This document shows positions 1 to 5,621 of a DNA stretch of 5,621 nucleotides, one piece after another. The notes below the pieces were generated by a model. It searched no databases, was not told the DNA's origin, and saw only the letters and a program-made list of their open reading frames with translations. Within the stretch, counting starts at the first letter, position 1. Each line of letters begins with the position of its first letter. The position numbers were made by a program, and so were the translations under genes. The stretch comes from Burkholderiaceae bacterium. GTDB taxonomy: Bacteria; Pseudomonadota; Gammaproteobacteria; Burkholderiales; Burkholderiaceae_F. Location: NCBI GenBank assembly GCA_013813185.1, contig JACCSD010000338.1, forward strand, positions 1 to 5,621, written 5' to 3'.

Positions 1-636
1 ACATGGATTCCGTTTGTCATCAGCACCGCACATTCGCGCTTTCCCGTGATCGAGGGCAACCGCGACCAGGTGATCGGAATCCTGCTGGCCAAAGACCTGC
101 TGCGCTATTACACCGAAGCCGACTTCGACCTGCGCGCCAGTTTGCGTCCGGCGGTCTTCATTCCCGAGAGCAAGCCGCTGAATGTGCTGCTGCGCGACTT
201 TCGGTCGCACCGCAACCACATGGCCATCGTGGTCGATGAGTACGGCGGCGTCGCGGGGCTGATCACGATCGAGGACGTGCTCGAACAAATCGTCGGTGAG
301 ATCGAAGACGAATACGACTCGGATGAGAGCGATGGCGCGATCGTTGCCGAGGGCGACGGGCGCTATCGCGTCAAGGCGCTGGCCGAGATTGGCCAGTTCA
401 ACGCCAGGTTCGACACCGAGTTGTCGGCCGCTGCGTTCGACACGATCGGGGGATTGCTGACCGAACGTTTGGGTCGGGTACCGAAGCTCGGCGACCGGGT
501 CGAGCTTGATCACCTCCGCTTCGAAGTGATCCGCGCCGATGCCCGCCGCCCGCATTTGTTTTTGGTCACCCAACTGCCCAAGCGGACGGTTTACGACGAG
601 TTTGCCGATAGCGACGAGCAACAGCATCCGGCATAG
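1..636 (+). CDS. corC: CorC/YbeX-family CBS-domain protein, 3' part (N-terminus cut by window edge)
   Basis: The reading frame is open from base 1 (first codon ACA) to the TAG at 634-636, giving 211 residues; the family is about 290 long, so roughly 80 N-terminal residues lie upstream. Visible in order: the end of the first CBS repeat with AHSRFPV (fragment residues 10-16) and GILLAKDLL; the linker RPAVFIPESK; the second CBS repeat with HMAIVVDEYGGVAGLITIED (about 73-92) followed by an acidic EIEDEYDSDESD stretch; then the C-terminal transporter-associated (CorC_HlyC) domain, about 112-190, with FDTIGGLL and LGRVP. CBS pairs bind adenine nucleotides. The family was named for a role in magnesium/cobalt efflux in enteric bacteria, and YbeX has also been linked to ribosome metabolism, so its exact role is unsettled. 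It lacks the membrane DUF21 domain of longer relatives as far as can be seen here. Its position directly before lnt matches the ybeZ-ybeY-ybeX-lnt order of many proteobacteria. The GTG at 46 lies inside the conserved SRFPV motif and is not the start. Confidence 0.96.
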   Translation, partial: TWIPFVISTAHSRFPVIEGNRDQVIGILLAKDLLRYYTEADFDLRASLRPAVFIPESKPLNVLLRDFRSHRNHMAIVVDEYGGVAGLITIEDVLEQIVGEIEDEYDSDESDGAIVAEGDGRYRVKALAEIGQFNARFDTELSAAAFDTIGGLLTERLGRVPKLGDRVELDHLRFEVIRADARRPHLFLVTQLPKRTVYDEFADSDEQQHPA

Positions 637-652
637 CTGCATCTTGAGCTCC

Positions 653-686
653 GACGCGGCGCAAGCGGGCAGAATGCTGCGCCGTC
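653..686 (+). repeat. Imperfect hairpin in the corC-lnt gap
   Basis: CGGCGCA (657-663) is repeated as its exact reverse complement TGCGCCG (678-684). The stem can grow outward by GA/TC (653-654 with 685-686) across a two-base bulge, and inward by GC/GC (665-666 with 676-677) across a bulged A, leaving a 9-base loop. It ends 16 bases before the lnt start codon. No T-run follows (only TTT at 691-693), so it is not a convincing intrinsic terminator. It could slow transcription, stabilise an RNA end or affect access to the lnt start, or be chance in GC-rich DNA. The pairing is seen; any role is inference. Confidence 0.35.
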
Positions 687-702
687 ATCGTTTCGATCGA
701 AG

Positions 703-2223
703 ATGAACCTGGTGCGTCGGCTGCAGCCGCTTTACGCGTTGCTTGCAGGAGCAATCCACGCTTGTTCGTTTGCGCCGTGGGACCTGCCGTGGCTGCAGGT
801 GCTGGCGTTAGCCGCGCTGTTCGTTCTAAGCGCGCGCGCCCCATCGGCGCGAAGCGCAGCCGTACTAGGCTTCGCGTTCGGGATGGGCTGGTTCGGCGTC
901 GGCATCTCCTGGGTTTACGTCAGCATGCACGTGTATGGGCTGATGCCCGCGGTTCTGGCGGGCGCCGCGACGGCCGCGTTCTGCGCGTATCTCGCCGTGT
1001 ATCCCGCGCTTGCACTGGGCCTGGCGCATTGGCTTTTTCCTGGCATGTTCGCGCGGTTGGCTGTCGGTCTGCCGGCGCTTTGGATGATCAGCGAGTGGCT
1101 GCGCGGCACGGTGTTTACGGGCTTTCCATGGCTGGCCAGCGGATACGCGCACACCGACGGCCCGTTGTCAGGGTGGGCGCCGACGCTCGGCATGTACGGC
1201 ATCACGCTCGCCGCAGCGCTGCTCGCGGGAGGCCTGAGCTTGTTGGTGCTGCGCGAGCGGCAGCGTCGTGCGCGCCGCTACGGTTGGGTCGCGCTGGTCT
1301 TCGTCGTGGTGGTCGGCGGCGGGTGGTTCGGCCGCACGCAGTCGTGGACAGCGCCGGTGGGCGCACCGATCAGCGTGCGGCTAGTGCAGGCGAACGTGCC
1401 GCAGAATCTGAAATTCGAGCCGAATGGAATCGCGCGCGCTTTCGAAGCTCATTTTGCGCTGATGCAGGGCCCGGGTGATAAAAGTGATGCCGACCTCGTC
1501 GCGCTGCCCGAATCGATTTTTCCGGTTCCGATACAGCACGTTCCGCCGTCGTATCTGCAGGCGTTTCGCGACTTTGCGCAGAAGCACCAGACCGCTGTGA
1601 TTTACGGTGTTTTTCTCGAAGAGCCGCGTGGTCAGTACTTCAATAGCGCCGTGGGGTATGCACCGGGCGATGCCGGCATGCGCCGTTACAGCAAACGCCA
1701 TCTGGTGCCGTTCGGCGAATTCATTCCGCCGGGCTTTCGATGGTTTGTGGATCTGATGAAGATGCCCATCGGCGATCAACAGCGCGGTGCGACTGCACAG
1801 CCGCTCGCGTTGGCTGGCCAGCAAATCGCCATCAACATCTGCTACGAGGATTTGTTCGGCGCAGAGATTATCGATGCGTGGCACACGGCGGGGCCGGCGC
1901 CGACGCTGATGCTCAATATCTCCAACCTCGCATGGTTCAATGACTCGCTCGCACTGCCTCAGCACCTGCAGATCTCGCGCATGCGCGTGCTCGAGACTCA
2001 GCACCCAATGCTGCGCGCCACGAACACGGGCGCTACCGCAATCATCGATGCGAGCGGCAATGTCGCCGCGCAGCTGCCGTACTTGACCGCCGGGGTGCTG
2101 AATGGCCGGGTCCAGGGTTACCAGGGAACAACGCCGTTCATCCGGTACGGAAACTGGCCGGCTCTGCTGCTGGCCGGGTTGTTGCTGCTGGCGGCATTCC
2201 TCAAAGGACGCGGTGATCGCTGA
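703..2223 (+). CDS. lnt: Apolipoprotein N-acyltransferase
   Basis: Lnt carries out the third step of lipoprotein maturation at the outer face of the inner membrane: it moves a fatty acid from a phospholipid to the free amino group of the N-terminal diacylglyceryl-cysteine of apolipoproteins, which allows Lol sorting to the outer membrane. The 506 residues match the family length (512 in E. coli). Hydrophobic segments fill about residues 8-210, with family motifs SFAPWD (22-27) and SEWLRG (130-135). A nitrilase-type domain follows, about 223-470, and a last membrane helix at about 485-500. The catalytic triad is present: Glu270 in ALPES, Lys331 in YSKRHLVPFGE, Cys380 in NICYED; Glu339 and Glu382 also match residues important in E. 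coli Lnt. The active-site lid motif reads NLAWFNDS, with Asn where Gly is usual. ATG 703 is the first possible start after the corC stop; no good Shine-Dalgarno precedes it. It lies 66 bases after corC, probably in the same operon. Confidence 0.97.
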   Translation: MNLVRRLQPLYALLAGAIHACSFAPWDLPWLQVLALAALFVLSARAPSARSAAVLGFAFGMGWFGVGISWVYVSMHVYGLMPAVLAGAATAAFCAYLAVYPALALGLAHWLFPGMFARLAVGLPALWMISEWLRGTVFTGFPWLASGYAHTDGPLSGWAPTLGMYGITLAAALLAGGLSLLVLRERQRRARRYGWVALVFVVVVGGGWFGRTQSWTAPVGAPISVRLVQANVPQNLKFEPNGIARAFEAHFALMQGPGDKSDADLVALPESIFPVPIQHVPPSYLQAFRDFAQKHQTAVIYGVFLEEPRGQYFNSAVGYAPGDAGMRRYSKRHLVPFGEFIPPGFRWFVDLMKMPIGDQQRGATAQPLALAGQQIAINICYEDLFGAEIIDAWHTAGPAPTLMLNISNLAWFNDSLALPQHLQISRMRVLETQHPMLRATNTGATAIIDASGNVAAQLPYLTAGVLNGRVQGYQGTTPFIRYGNWPALLLAGLLLLAAFLKGRGDR

Positions 2224-2240
2224 TCGGTGATCCGTACAAT
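2213..2240 (+). promoter_or_regulatory. Possible sigma-70 promoter for glyQ
   Basis: TACAAT at 2235-2240 differs from the -10 consensus TATAAT at one base. With a 16-base spacer the -35 position reads GTGATC (2213-2218), only three matches to TTGACA, so the -35 is weak. Transcription would begin around 2247, only a few bases before the glyQ ATG, giving a very short or leaderless message. This fits the lack of a Shine-Dalgarno in front of glyQ. The promoter would overlap the end of lnt and let glyQS-plsC be expressed apart from corC-lnt. It is inferred from hexamer similarity alone. Confidence 0.3.
2214..2234 (+). repeat. Three tandem heptamers TGATCSS across the lnt stop
   Basis: TGATCGC (2214-2220), TGATCGG (2221-2227) and TGATCCG (2228-2234) stand head to tail with no gap; the TGA of the second copy is the lnt stop codon. 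The array ends exactly where the -10-like TACAAT begins. Because the first copy is coding (Asp-Arg codons) and one TGA is the stop, part of the pattern may be forced. A binding site for a regulator is possible, but the sequence gives no named candidate. Confidence 0.4.
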
Positions 2241-2249
2241 CGCCGCGCG

Positions 2250-3167
2250 ATGATGACGTTCCAGGAAACGATTGTGCGGCTGCAGAAGTACTGGGCCGAA
2301 CAGGGATGCGCACTGCTGCAGCCGCTCGATCTCGAAGTCGGCGCGGGAACATCGCATCCGGCGACATTTCTACGTGCGATTGGGCCGGAGCCGTGGCGCG
2401 CTGCGTATGTGCAGCCATCGCGGCGCCCGAAAGATGGGCGCTACGGCGAAAATCCGAATCGATTGCATCAGCACCATCAGTATCAGGTGGTGCTGAAACC
2501 GTCACCGACCGACATCCTCGATGTTTACCTCGGCTCACTCGCGGCGCTGGGGATCGACCCACTGGTCAACGACATCCGCTTCGTCGAAGACAACTGGGAA
2601 AACCCGACGCTCGGCGCCTGGGGGCTCGGGTGGGAAGTGTGGATGAACGGCATGGAAATCACGCAGTTCACCTACTTTCAGCAGGTCGGCGGGCTCGAAT
2701 GCAAGCCGATCACCGGCGAGATCACGTACGGGATCGAGCGGCTAGCGATGTACCTGCAGAACGTCGACGACATTTTCGATCTTGAATACTGCACGTGGCG
2801 CGATCGCGGCGTAGTCCGTGCTTTGCGGTATGGCGACGTGTTCCATCAGAACGAAGTCGAACAGAGCCGCTATAACTTCGAAGCGAGCGAGCCGCAGGTG
2901 CTGCTCTCGCAGTTCAACGTGTTCGAAGCCGAAGCTAGGCGGCTGATGGATGCCGAACTGGCACTGCCGGCGTACGAGATGGTGCTGAAGTGCGGCCATG
3001 CGTTCAATCTGCTCGATGCGCGCGGCGCGATCAGCGTAACCGAGCGCGCGGCGTACATCGGTCGGATCAGAACGCTGTCCCGGCTGGTCGCACAGAGTTA
3101 CTACGATTCGCGTGCGCGGCTCGGTTTTCCGATGCTGGTCAAGTCGTCGGTCGAGGAGCCAGCGTGA
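2250..3167 (+). CDS. glyQ: Glycyl-tRNA synthetase alpha subunit
   Basis: This is the catalytic subunit of the bacterial alpha2-beta2 glycyl-tRNA synthetase; it activates glycine with ATP and works with GlyS to charge tRNA-Gly in the cytoplasm. Its 305 residues fit the family (303 in E. coli). Nearly the whole chain is recognisable: TFQETI at the start, GAGTSHPATFLR (31-42), the class II motif 2 region PSRRPKDGRYGENPNRL (56-72) with QYQVVLKP, FVEDNWENPTLGAWGLGWEVW (111-131, in part), TQFTYFQQVGG (138-148), class II motif 3 GEITYGIERLAMYL (156-169), YGDVFHQNEVEQ (194-205) and NLLDARGAISVTER (253-266). Two ATGs stand in tandem (2250 and 2253); 2250 is chosen because relatives begin Met-X-Thr-Phe-Gln. 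No Shine-Dalgarno is visible upstream. It follows lnt by 26 bases and overlaps glyS by 4. The motif NRLHQHHQYQ differs from the enteric NRLQHYYQFQ, but histidine forms occur in other GlyQ proteins. Confidence 0.98.
   Translation: MMTFQETIVRLQKYWAEQGCALLQPLDLEVGAGTSHPATFLRAIGPEPWRAAYVQPSRRPKDGRYGENPNRLHQHHQYQVVLKPSPTDILDVYLGSLAALGIDPLVNDIRFVEDNWENPTLGAWGLGWEVWMNGMEITQFTYFQQVGGLECKPITGEITYGIERLAMYLQNVDDIFDLEYCTWRDRGVVRALRYGDVFHQNEVEQSRYNFEASEPQVLLSQFNVFEAEARRLMDAELALPAYEMVLKCGHAFNLLDARGAISVTERAAYIGRIRTLSRLVAQSYYDSRARLGFPMLVKSSVEEPA
3153..3158 (+). promoter_or_regulatory. Ribosome binding site deciding the glyS start
   Basis: GAGGAG, a strong Shine-Dalgarno match, lies inside the last codons of glyQ, five bases before GTG 3164. 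It supports GTG 3164 as the glyS start over any ATG further upstream in that frame, and with the GTGA overlap suggests translational coupling that keeps the two subunits in balance. Confidence 0.75.
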
Positions 3168-5257
3168 GGGCCTCGTTGCTCGTCGAGATTCAAACCGAGG
3201 AGTTGCCGCCGAAAGCACTCAAGGCTTTGTGCGGCGCGTTCGCGGCGGGGATTGAAGGTGGGTTGCGCGCGCGCGGGTTCCTGTCGGAGCAAAGCGTGGC
3301 GACCGTCTATGGCACTCCGCGCCGGCTCGCGGTCCATCTGACGAGCATCGCCAAGAAGTCGGCCGAGTCGCCGCTTCGTCACAAGCTGTTGCCCGTGACG
3401 ATCGGTCTCGACCCGCAAGGTAAGCCGACCGCGGCATTGCAGAAAAAACTCGTTGCGCTGGGCGTCGAAGCCAATGTCAAGAAGCTGAAACGTGAAAGCG
3501 ATGGCAAGCAGGACGTGCTGGTCTACGAAGGAGAAAAGCCGGGGGAACTGCTGATCGCTGCGCTGCAGCCGGTGATCGAAGAGACAATCGCCGCGCTGCC
3601 CATTCCGAAAATGATGAGCTACCAGCTGGCCGACGGCGAAACGACGACCAGGTTCGTGCGCCCGGCACACCGATTGATTGCGATGCACGGGCACGCGGTC
3701 GTTCCCGTGCACGCGCTCGGGTTGCAGGCCGGGACCAAGACCCTGGGGCACCGTTTCCTCGCGCCGGGCACGTTGGCGGTGCTTGCGGCCGACATGTACG
3801 CGGAGCAGTTGCTCGAAGAAGGTTATGTGATTGCGTCGTTCGACGAGCGGCGCGCGAAAATCGAATCGTTGCTGCTCGCCGAGGCCGCCAGGCACGGCGC
3901 CCAGCCAGTGGTGCCCGCCGAGTTGCTAGACGAAGTCACTGCGCTGGTCGAGTGGCCGGTGGTGTACGCGTCGAGCTTCGAATCCGAGTACCTGTCGGTG
4001 CCACCGGAGTGTCTGCTGCTGACGATGCAGCAGAACCAGAAATACTTTGCGCTGAACGATCGTGCAGGAAAGCTCACGAATCGCTTTTTGCTGGTATCCA
4101 ACATAGAGGCCGCCGACGGCGGCGATGCGATTCGCGCCGGCAACGCGCGCGTCGTGCGCGCACGGCTGGCCGATGCAAAGTTCTTTTTCGACCAGGATCG
4201 CAAGCAAACGCTCGAAAGCCGCGTCTCGGGTCTGGCGCACGTTGTCTACCACGGCAAGCTGGGTTCGCAACTGCAGCGCGCCGAGCGCATCGTTGCGACA
4301 GCGGTCGGCATCGCTAGAGAGCTTGGCGTTGATCCCGCCGTGGTCGAAAGGTCCGCACGCCTTGCCAAGGCCGATCTGCGGACTTTGATGGTCGGCGAAT
4401 TTCCGGAGCTGCAGGGCGTGATGGGCGAGTACTACGCCCGGCACGACGGCGAAGCGGCGGCGGTGTCGCTTGCGATTCGCGAGCACTATTACCCGCGCTT
4501 TGCCGGCGACGCGCTGCCGCAGACCGCTGCCGGGCTGTGCGTCGCACTCGCCGACAAGCTGGACGCATTGGTCGGCCTCTTCGGTGTGGGCGAGAAGCCC
4601 ACCGGGGAGAAGGATCCGTTCGCATTGCGCCGTCACGCGCTTGGAATCTTGCGGATGCTGATCGAAAAGCAGCTCGCGCTTCCGCTCGATCGATTGCTCA
4701 ACATCGCCGAGCAGGCGTTTGGCGGCGTCGCGGCATTCACTAGCCGCAACGCAGAGTTGCTGGAGTTTATCTACGAGCGACTGCGCGGCCTGCTGCGCGA
4801 CGAAGGCTACTCAGCGCAACAAGTCGAGGCGGTGATCTCACTGCAGCCGATGCGGATCGATCAGGTGCCTCAGCAGCTGGCCGCCGTACGCGCGTTCATG
4901 GCGCTGCCTGAAGCCGAAAGTCTGGCGGCGGCCAACAAGCGAATCGGCAACATCCTGAAAAAGGCCGACGATGTGCCGGTCGTGTTCGACCGCGCGCTGT
5001 TGCTCGAGCCGGCCGAGTTGTCGCTCGGAGAAGCATTCAGCGCCGTGCGGCCGTGGGCCGAGCAGCTCTACGCGTCCGGCGATTATTCGGCGATGCTCCA
5101 ATCGCTGGCGCCGCTGAAGCTGCCGGTCGACCGCTTCTTCGACGAGGTGATGGTCAACGTCGACGATGCGAAGTTGCGCGCCAACCGTCTCGGCCTGCTC
5201 GCCGCGTTGCGTACGACGATGAATCGGGTCGCCGACATCTCAAAGCTGAGTACGTGA
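3164..5257 (+). CDS. glyS: Glycyl-tRNA synthetase beta subunit
   Basis: GlyS is the tRNA-binding partner of GlyQ in the heterotetrameric enzyme. From GTG 3164 it has 697 residues (689 in E. coli). The start is fixed by the family opening LLVEIQTEELPPKALK (residues 5-20) and by GAGGAG upstream; the frame is open further upstream to an ATG at 2990, but those 58 residues are a shadow of glyQ. Visible landmarks: YGTPRRLAV (49-57), LPIPKMMSYQ (145-154), TRFVRPAH (162-169), LGHRFLAPG (194-202), LVEWPVVYAS (261-270), NQKYFALND (291-299), RLADAKFFFDQDRK (334-347), the HD-like central domain with KADLRTLMVGEFPELQGVMG (402-421) and ARHDGE (425-430), HYYPRFAGD (441-449), GEKDPFALRR (481-490), and a C-terminal anticodon-binding-like region with AAANKRIGNILKK (588-600), FFDEVMVNVDD (658-668) and NRVADIS (687-693). 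No frameshift or internal stop. It ends in a 4-base overlap with the next gene. Confidence 0.98.
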   Translation: MRASLLVEIQTEELPPKALKALCGAFAAGIEGGLRARGFLSEQSVATVYGTPRRLAVHLTSIAKKSAESPLRHKLLPVTIGLDPQGKPTAALQKKLVALGVEANVKKLKRESDGKQDVLVYEGEKPGELLIAALQPVIEETIAALPIPKMMSYQLADGETTTRFVRPAHRLIAMHGHAVVPVHALGLQAGTKTLGHRFLAPGTLAVLAADMYAEQLLEEGYVIASFDERRAKIESLLLAEAARHGAQPVVPAELLDEVTALVEWPVVYASSFESEYLSVPPECLLLTMQQNQKYFALNDRAGKLTNRFLLVSNIEAADGGDAIRAGNARVVRARLADAKFFFDQDRKQTLESRVSGLAHVVYHGKLGSQLQRAERIVATAVGIARELGVDPAVVERSARLAKADLRTLMVGEFPELQGVMGEYYARHDGEAAAVSLAIREHYYPRFAGDALPQTAAGLCVALADKLDALVGLFGVGEKPTGEKDPFALRRHALGILRMLIEKQLALPLDRLLNIAEQAFGGVAAFTSRNAELLEFIYERLRGLLRDEGYSAQQVEAVISLQPMRIDQVPQQLAAVRAFMALPEAESLAAANKRIGNILKKADDVPVVFDRALLLEPAELSLGEAFSAVRPWAEQLYASGDYSAMLQSLAPLKLPVDRFFDEVMVNVDDAKLRANRLGLLAALRTTMNRVADISKLST

Positions 5258-5621
5258 AGCACGCGATGCTCTGGCTCCGATCGCTCGCGTACTTCACATT
5301 CCTGTTCGTCACCGTCGTGCCCTGGTCTTTTGTCGTGCTCAGCGGGTGGCTCTTTCCGGTCCACACGCGGTATGTGTTGTGCGCACGCTGGAACGCGATG
5401 GCCATCTGGGGCGCACGCGTCATCTGCGGCATCAACTACAAAGTCGAAGGACTGCACAATCTGCCCGACGGTCCGGCGATCGTGCTGCCGAAACATCAGT
5501 CGACGTGGGAAACGTTGTGGTTGTCGACTGCGATGCCGCGCGATCTGACGTTCGTTTACAAGCGCGAGCTCAATTGGGTGCCATTTTTCGGCTGGGGCAT
5601 TGCGTCGGCGCAGATGATCAG
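5254..5621 (+). CDS. plsC: 1-acyl-sn-glycerol-3-phosphate acyltransferase (PlsC family), 5' part
   Basis: PlsC adds the second acyl chain to lysophosphatidic acid, making phosphatidic acid for membrane phospholipids, at the inner membrane. The window holds 122 codons, about half of a usual PlsC; the 3' end is cut off. A hydrophobic segment at about residues 6-34 should anchor the N-terminus. GLHNLPDGPAIVLPKHQSTW (66-85) contains the first acyltransferase motif, read here as His81-X4-Glu86 rather than His-X4-Asp. The second block, FVYKRELNWVPFFGWG (100-115), matches the family. The third block (EGTR-type) lies outside the window. Start choice: GTG 5254 gives a GTGA overlap with the glyS stop, as at the glyQ-glyS junction, but has only GAG three bases upstream. 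ATG 5266, four codons on, has GAAG six bases before it and would begin MLWLRSL, closer to related proteins. Either is possible. In many Burkholderiales gmhB sits between glyS and plsC; it is absent here. Confidence 0.93.
   Translation, partial: MKHAMLWLRSLAYFTFLFVTVVPWSFVVLSGWLFPVHTRYVLCARWNAMAIWGARVICGINYKVEGLHNLPDGPAIVLPKHQSTWETLWLSTAMPRDLTFVYKRELNWVPFFGWGIASAQMI

Noticed and set aside
718..729. A perfect 12-base palindrome CGGCTGCAGCCG just inside lnt
   Set aside because: It encodes the Arg-Leu-Gln-Pro region of the Lnt N-terminus and contains a common CTGCAG core seen several times in the window; a single copy gives no support for a binding site.
762..1478. A 238-codon + strand frame overlapping lnt
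   Set aside because: The product is extremely rich in Arg, Ala and Gly, as expected from an out-of-frame reading of GC-rich lnt; the lnt frame has the catalytic motifs.
2460..2490. GlyQ motif NRLHQHHQYQ instead of NRLQHYYQFQ
   Set aside because: Histidine-rich versions of this segment occur in GlyQ of other proteobacteria, so this looks like ordinary family variation, not a damaged active site.
1381..2562. A 393-codon open frame on the - strand opposite lnt and glyQ
   Set aside because: It runs antisense across two well-identified genes and their gap, its product is rich in Arg, Ser and Ala with no recognisable domain, and long antisense frames are expected in GC-rich coding DNA.
2990..3163. 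A 58-residue N-terminal extension of GlyS from ATG 2990
   Set aside because: It overlaps conserved glyQ codons, has no family match, and GTG 3164 has both the strong GAGGAG and the family opening LLVEIQTEELPPKAL.
3101..3895. A 264-codon open frame on the - strand opposite glyQ end and glyS start
   Set aside because: It mirrors the conserved glyS codons; the product is low in recognisable motifs and rich in Arg and Gln. It is a shadow frame.
3926..4636. A 236-codon open frame on the - strand inside glyS
   Set aside because: It lies fully antisense to conserved glyS sequence and shows no domain or ribosome binding site of note.
1..5621. A hidden mobile element, defence system, CRISPR array, tRNA or other accessory system
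   Set aside because: Almost every base lies in five conserved housekeeping genes; gaps are only 66 and 26 bases, with no repeats arrays, tRNA-like folds or integrase/transposase fragments.

Overview
This window is a GC-rich stretch of bacterial chromosome carrying five genes, all on the + strand and packed closely: the 3' part of corC, a complete lnt, complete glyQ and glyS, and the 5' part of a plsC-type acyltransferase. The gene order corC-lnt-glyQ-glyS-(gmhB)-plsC, and the wording of the proteins (for example SKRHLVPFGEFIPP in Lnt, the long QLADG...TRFVRPAH block in GlyS and KHQSTWETL in PlsC), point to a betaproteobacterium, most likely Burkholderiales. I cannot name the genus from this fragment.

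Layout. Positions 1-636 encode the last 211 residues of a CBS-domain CorC/YbeX protein. A 66-base gap (637-702) holds an imperfect hairpin and no clear ribosome binding site. Lnt (703-2223) is full length with its Glu-Lys-Cys catalytic triad intact. A 26-base gap (2224-2249) holds a -10-like TACAAT, preceded by three head-to-tail heptamers that run across the lnt stop codon. GlyQ (2250-3167) and GlyS (3164-5257) are the two subunits of heterotetrameric glycyl-tRNA synthetase and share a 4-base GTGA overlap. GlyS likewise overlaps the next gene, plsC, by a 4-base GTGA if plsC starts at GTG 5254. PlsC is cut off by the window end.

Function. The cluster joins envelope construction (Lnt acylates lipoproteins; PlsC makes phosphatidic acid for phospholipids), ion homeostasis or ribosome-linked functions (CorC/YbeX) and translation (GlyQS). 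All genes look intact, share similar base composition and show no sign of recent transfer. There are no tRNA or rRNA genes, mobile elements or CRISPR arrays, and no stretch above 300 bases lacks a gene.

I do not see a new biological system here. The points worth a second look are small: the missing gmhB between glyS and plsC, a Glu in place of Asp in the PlsC HX4D motif, the heptamer/-10 arrangement and possible short-leader start of glyQ, and the hairpin in front of lnt.
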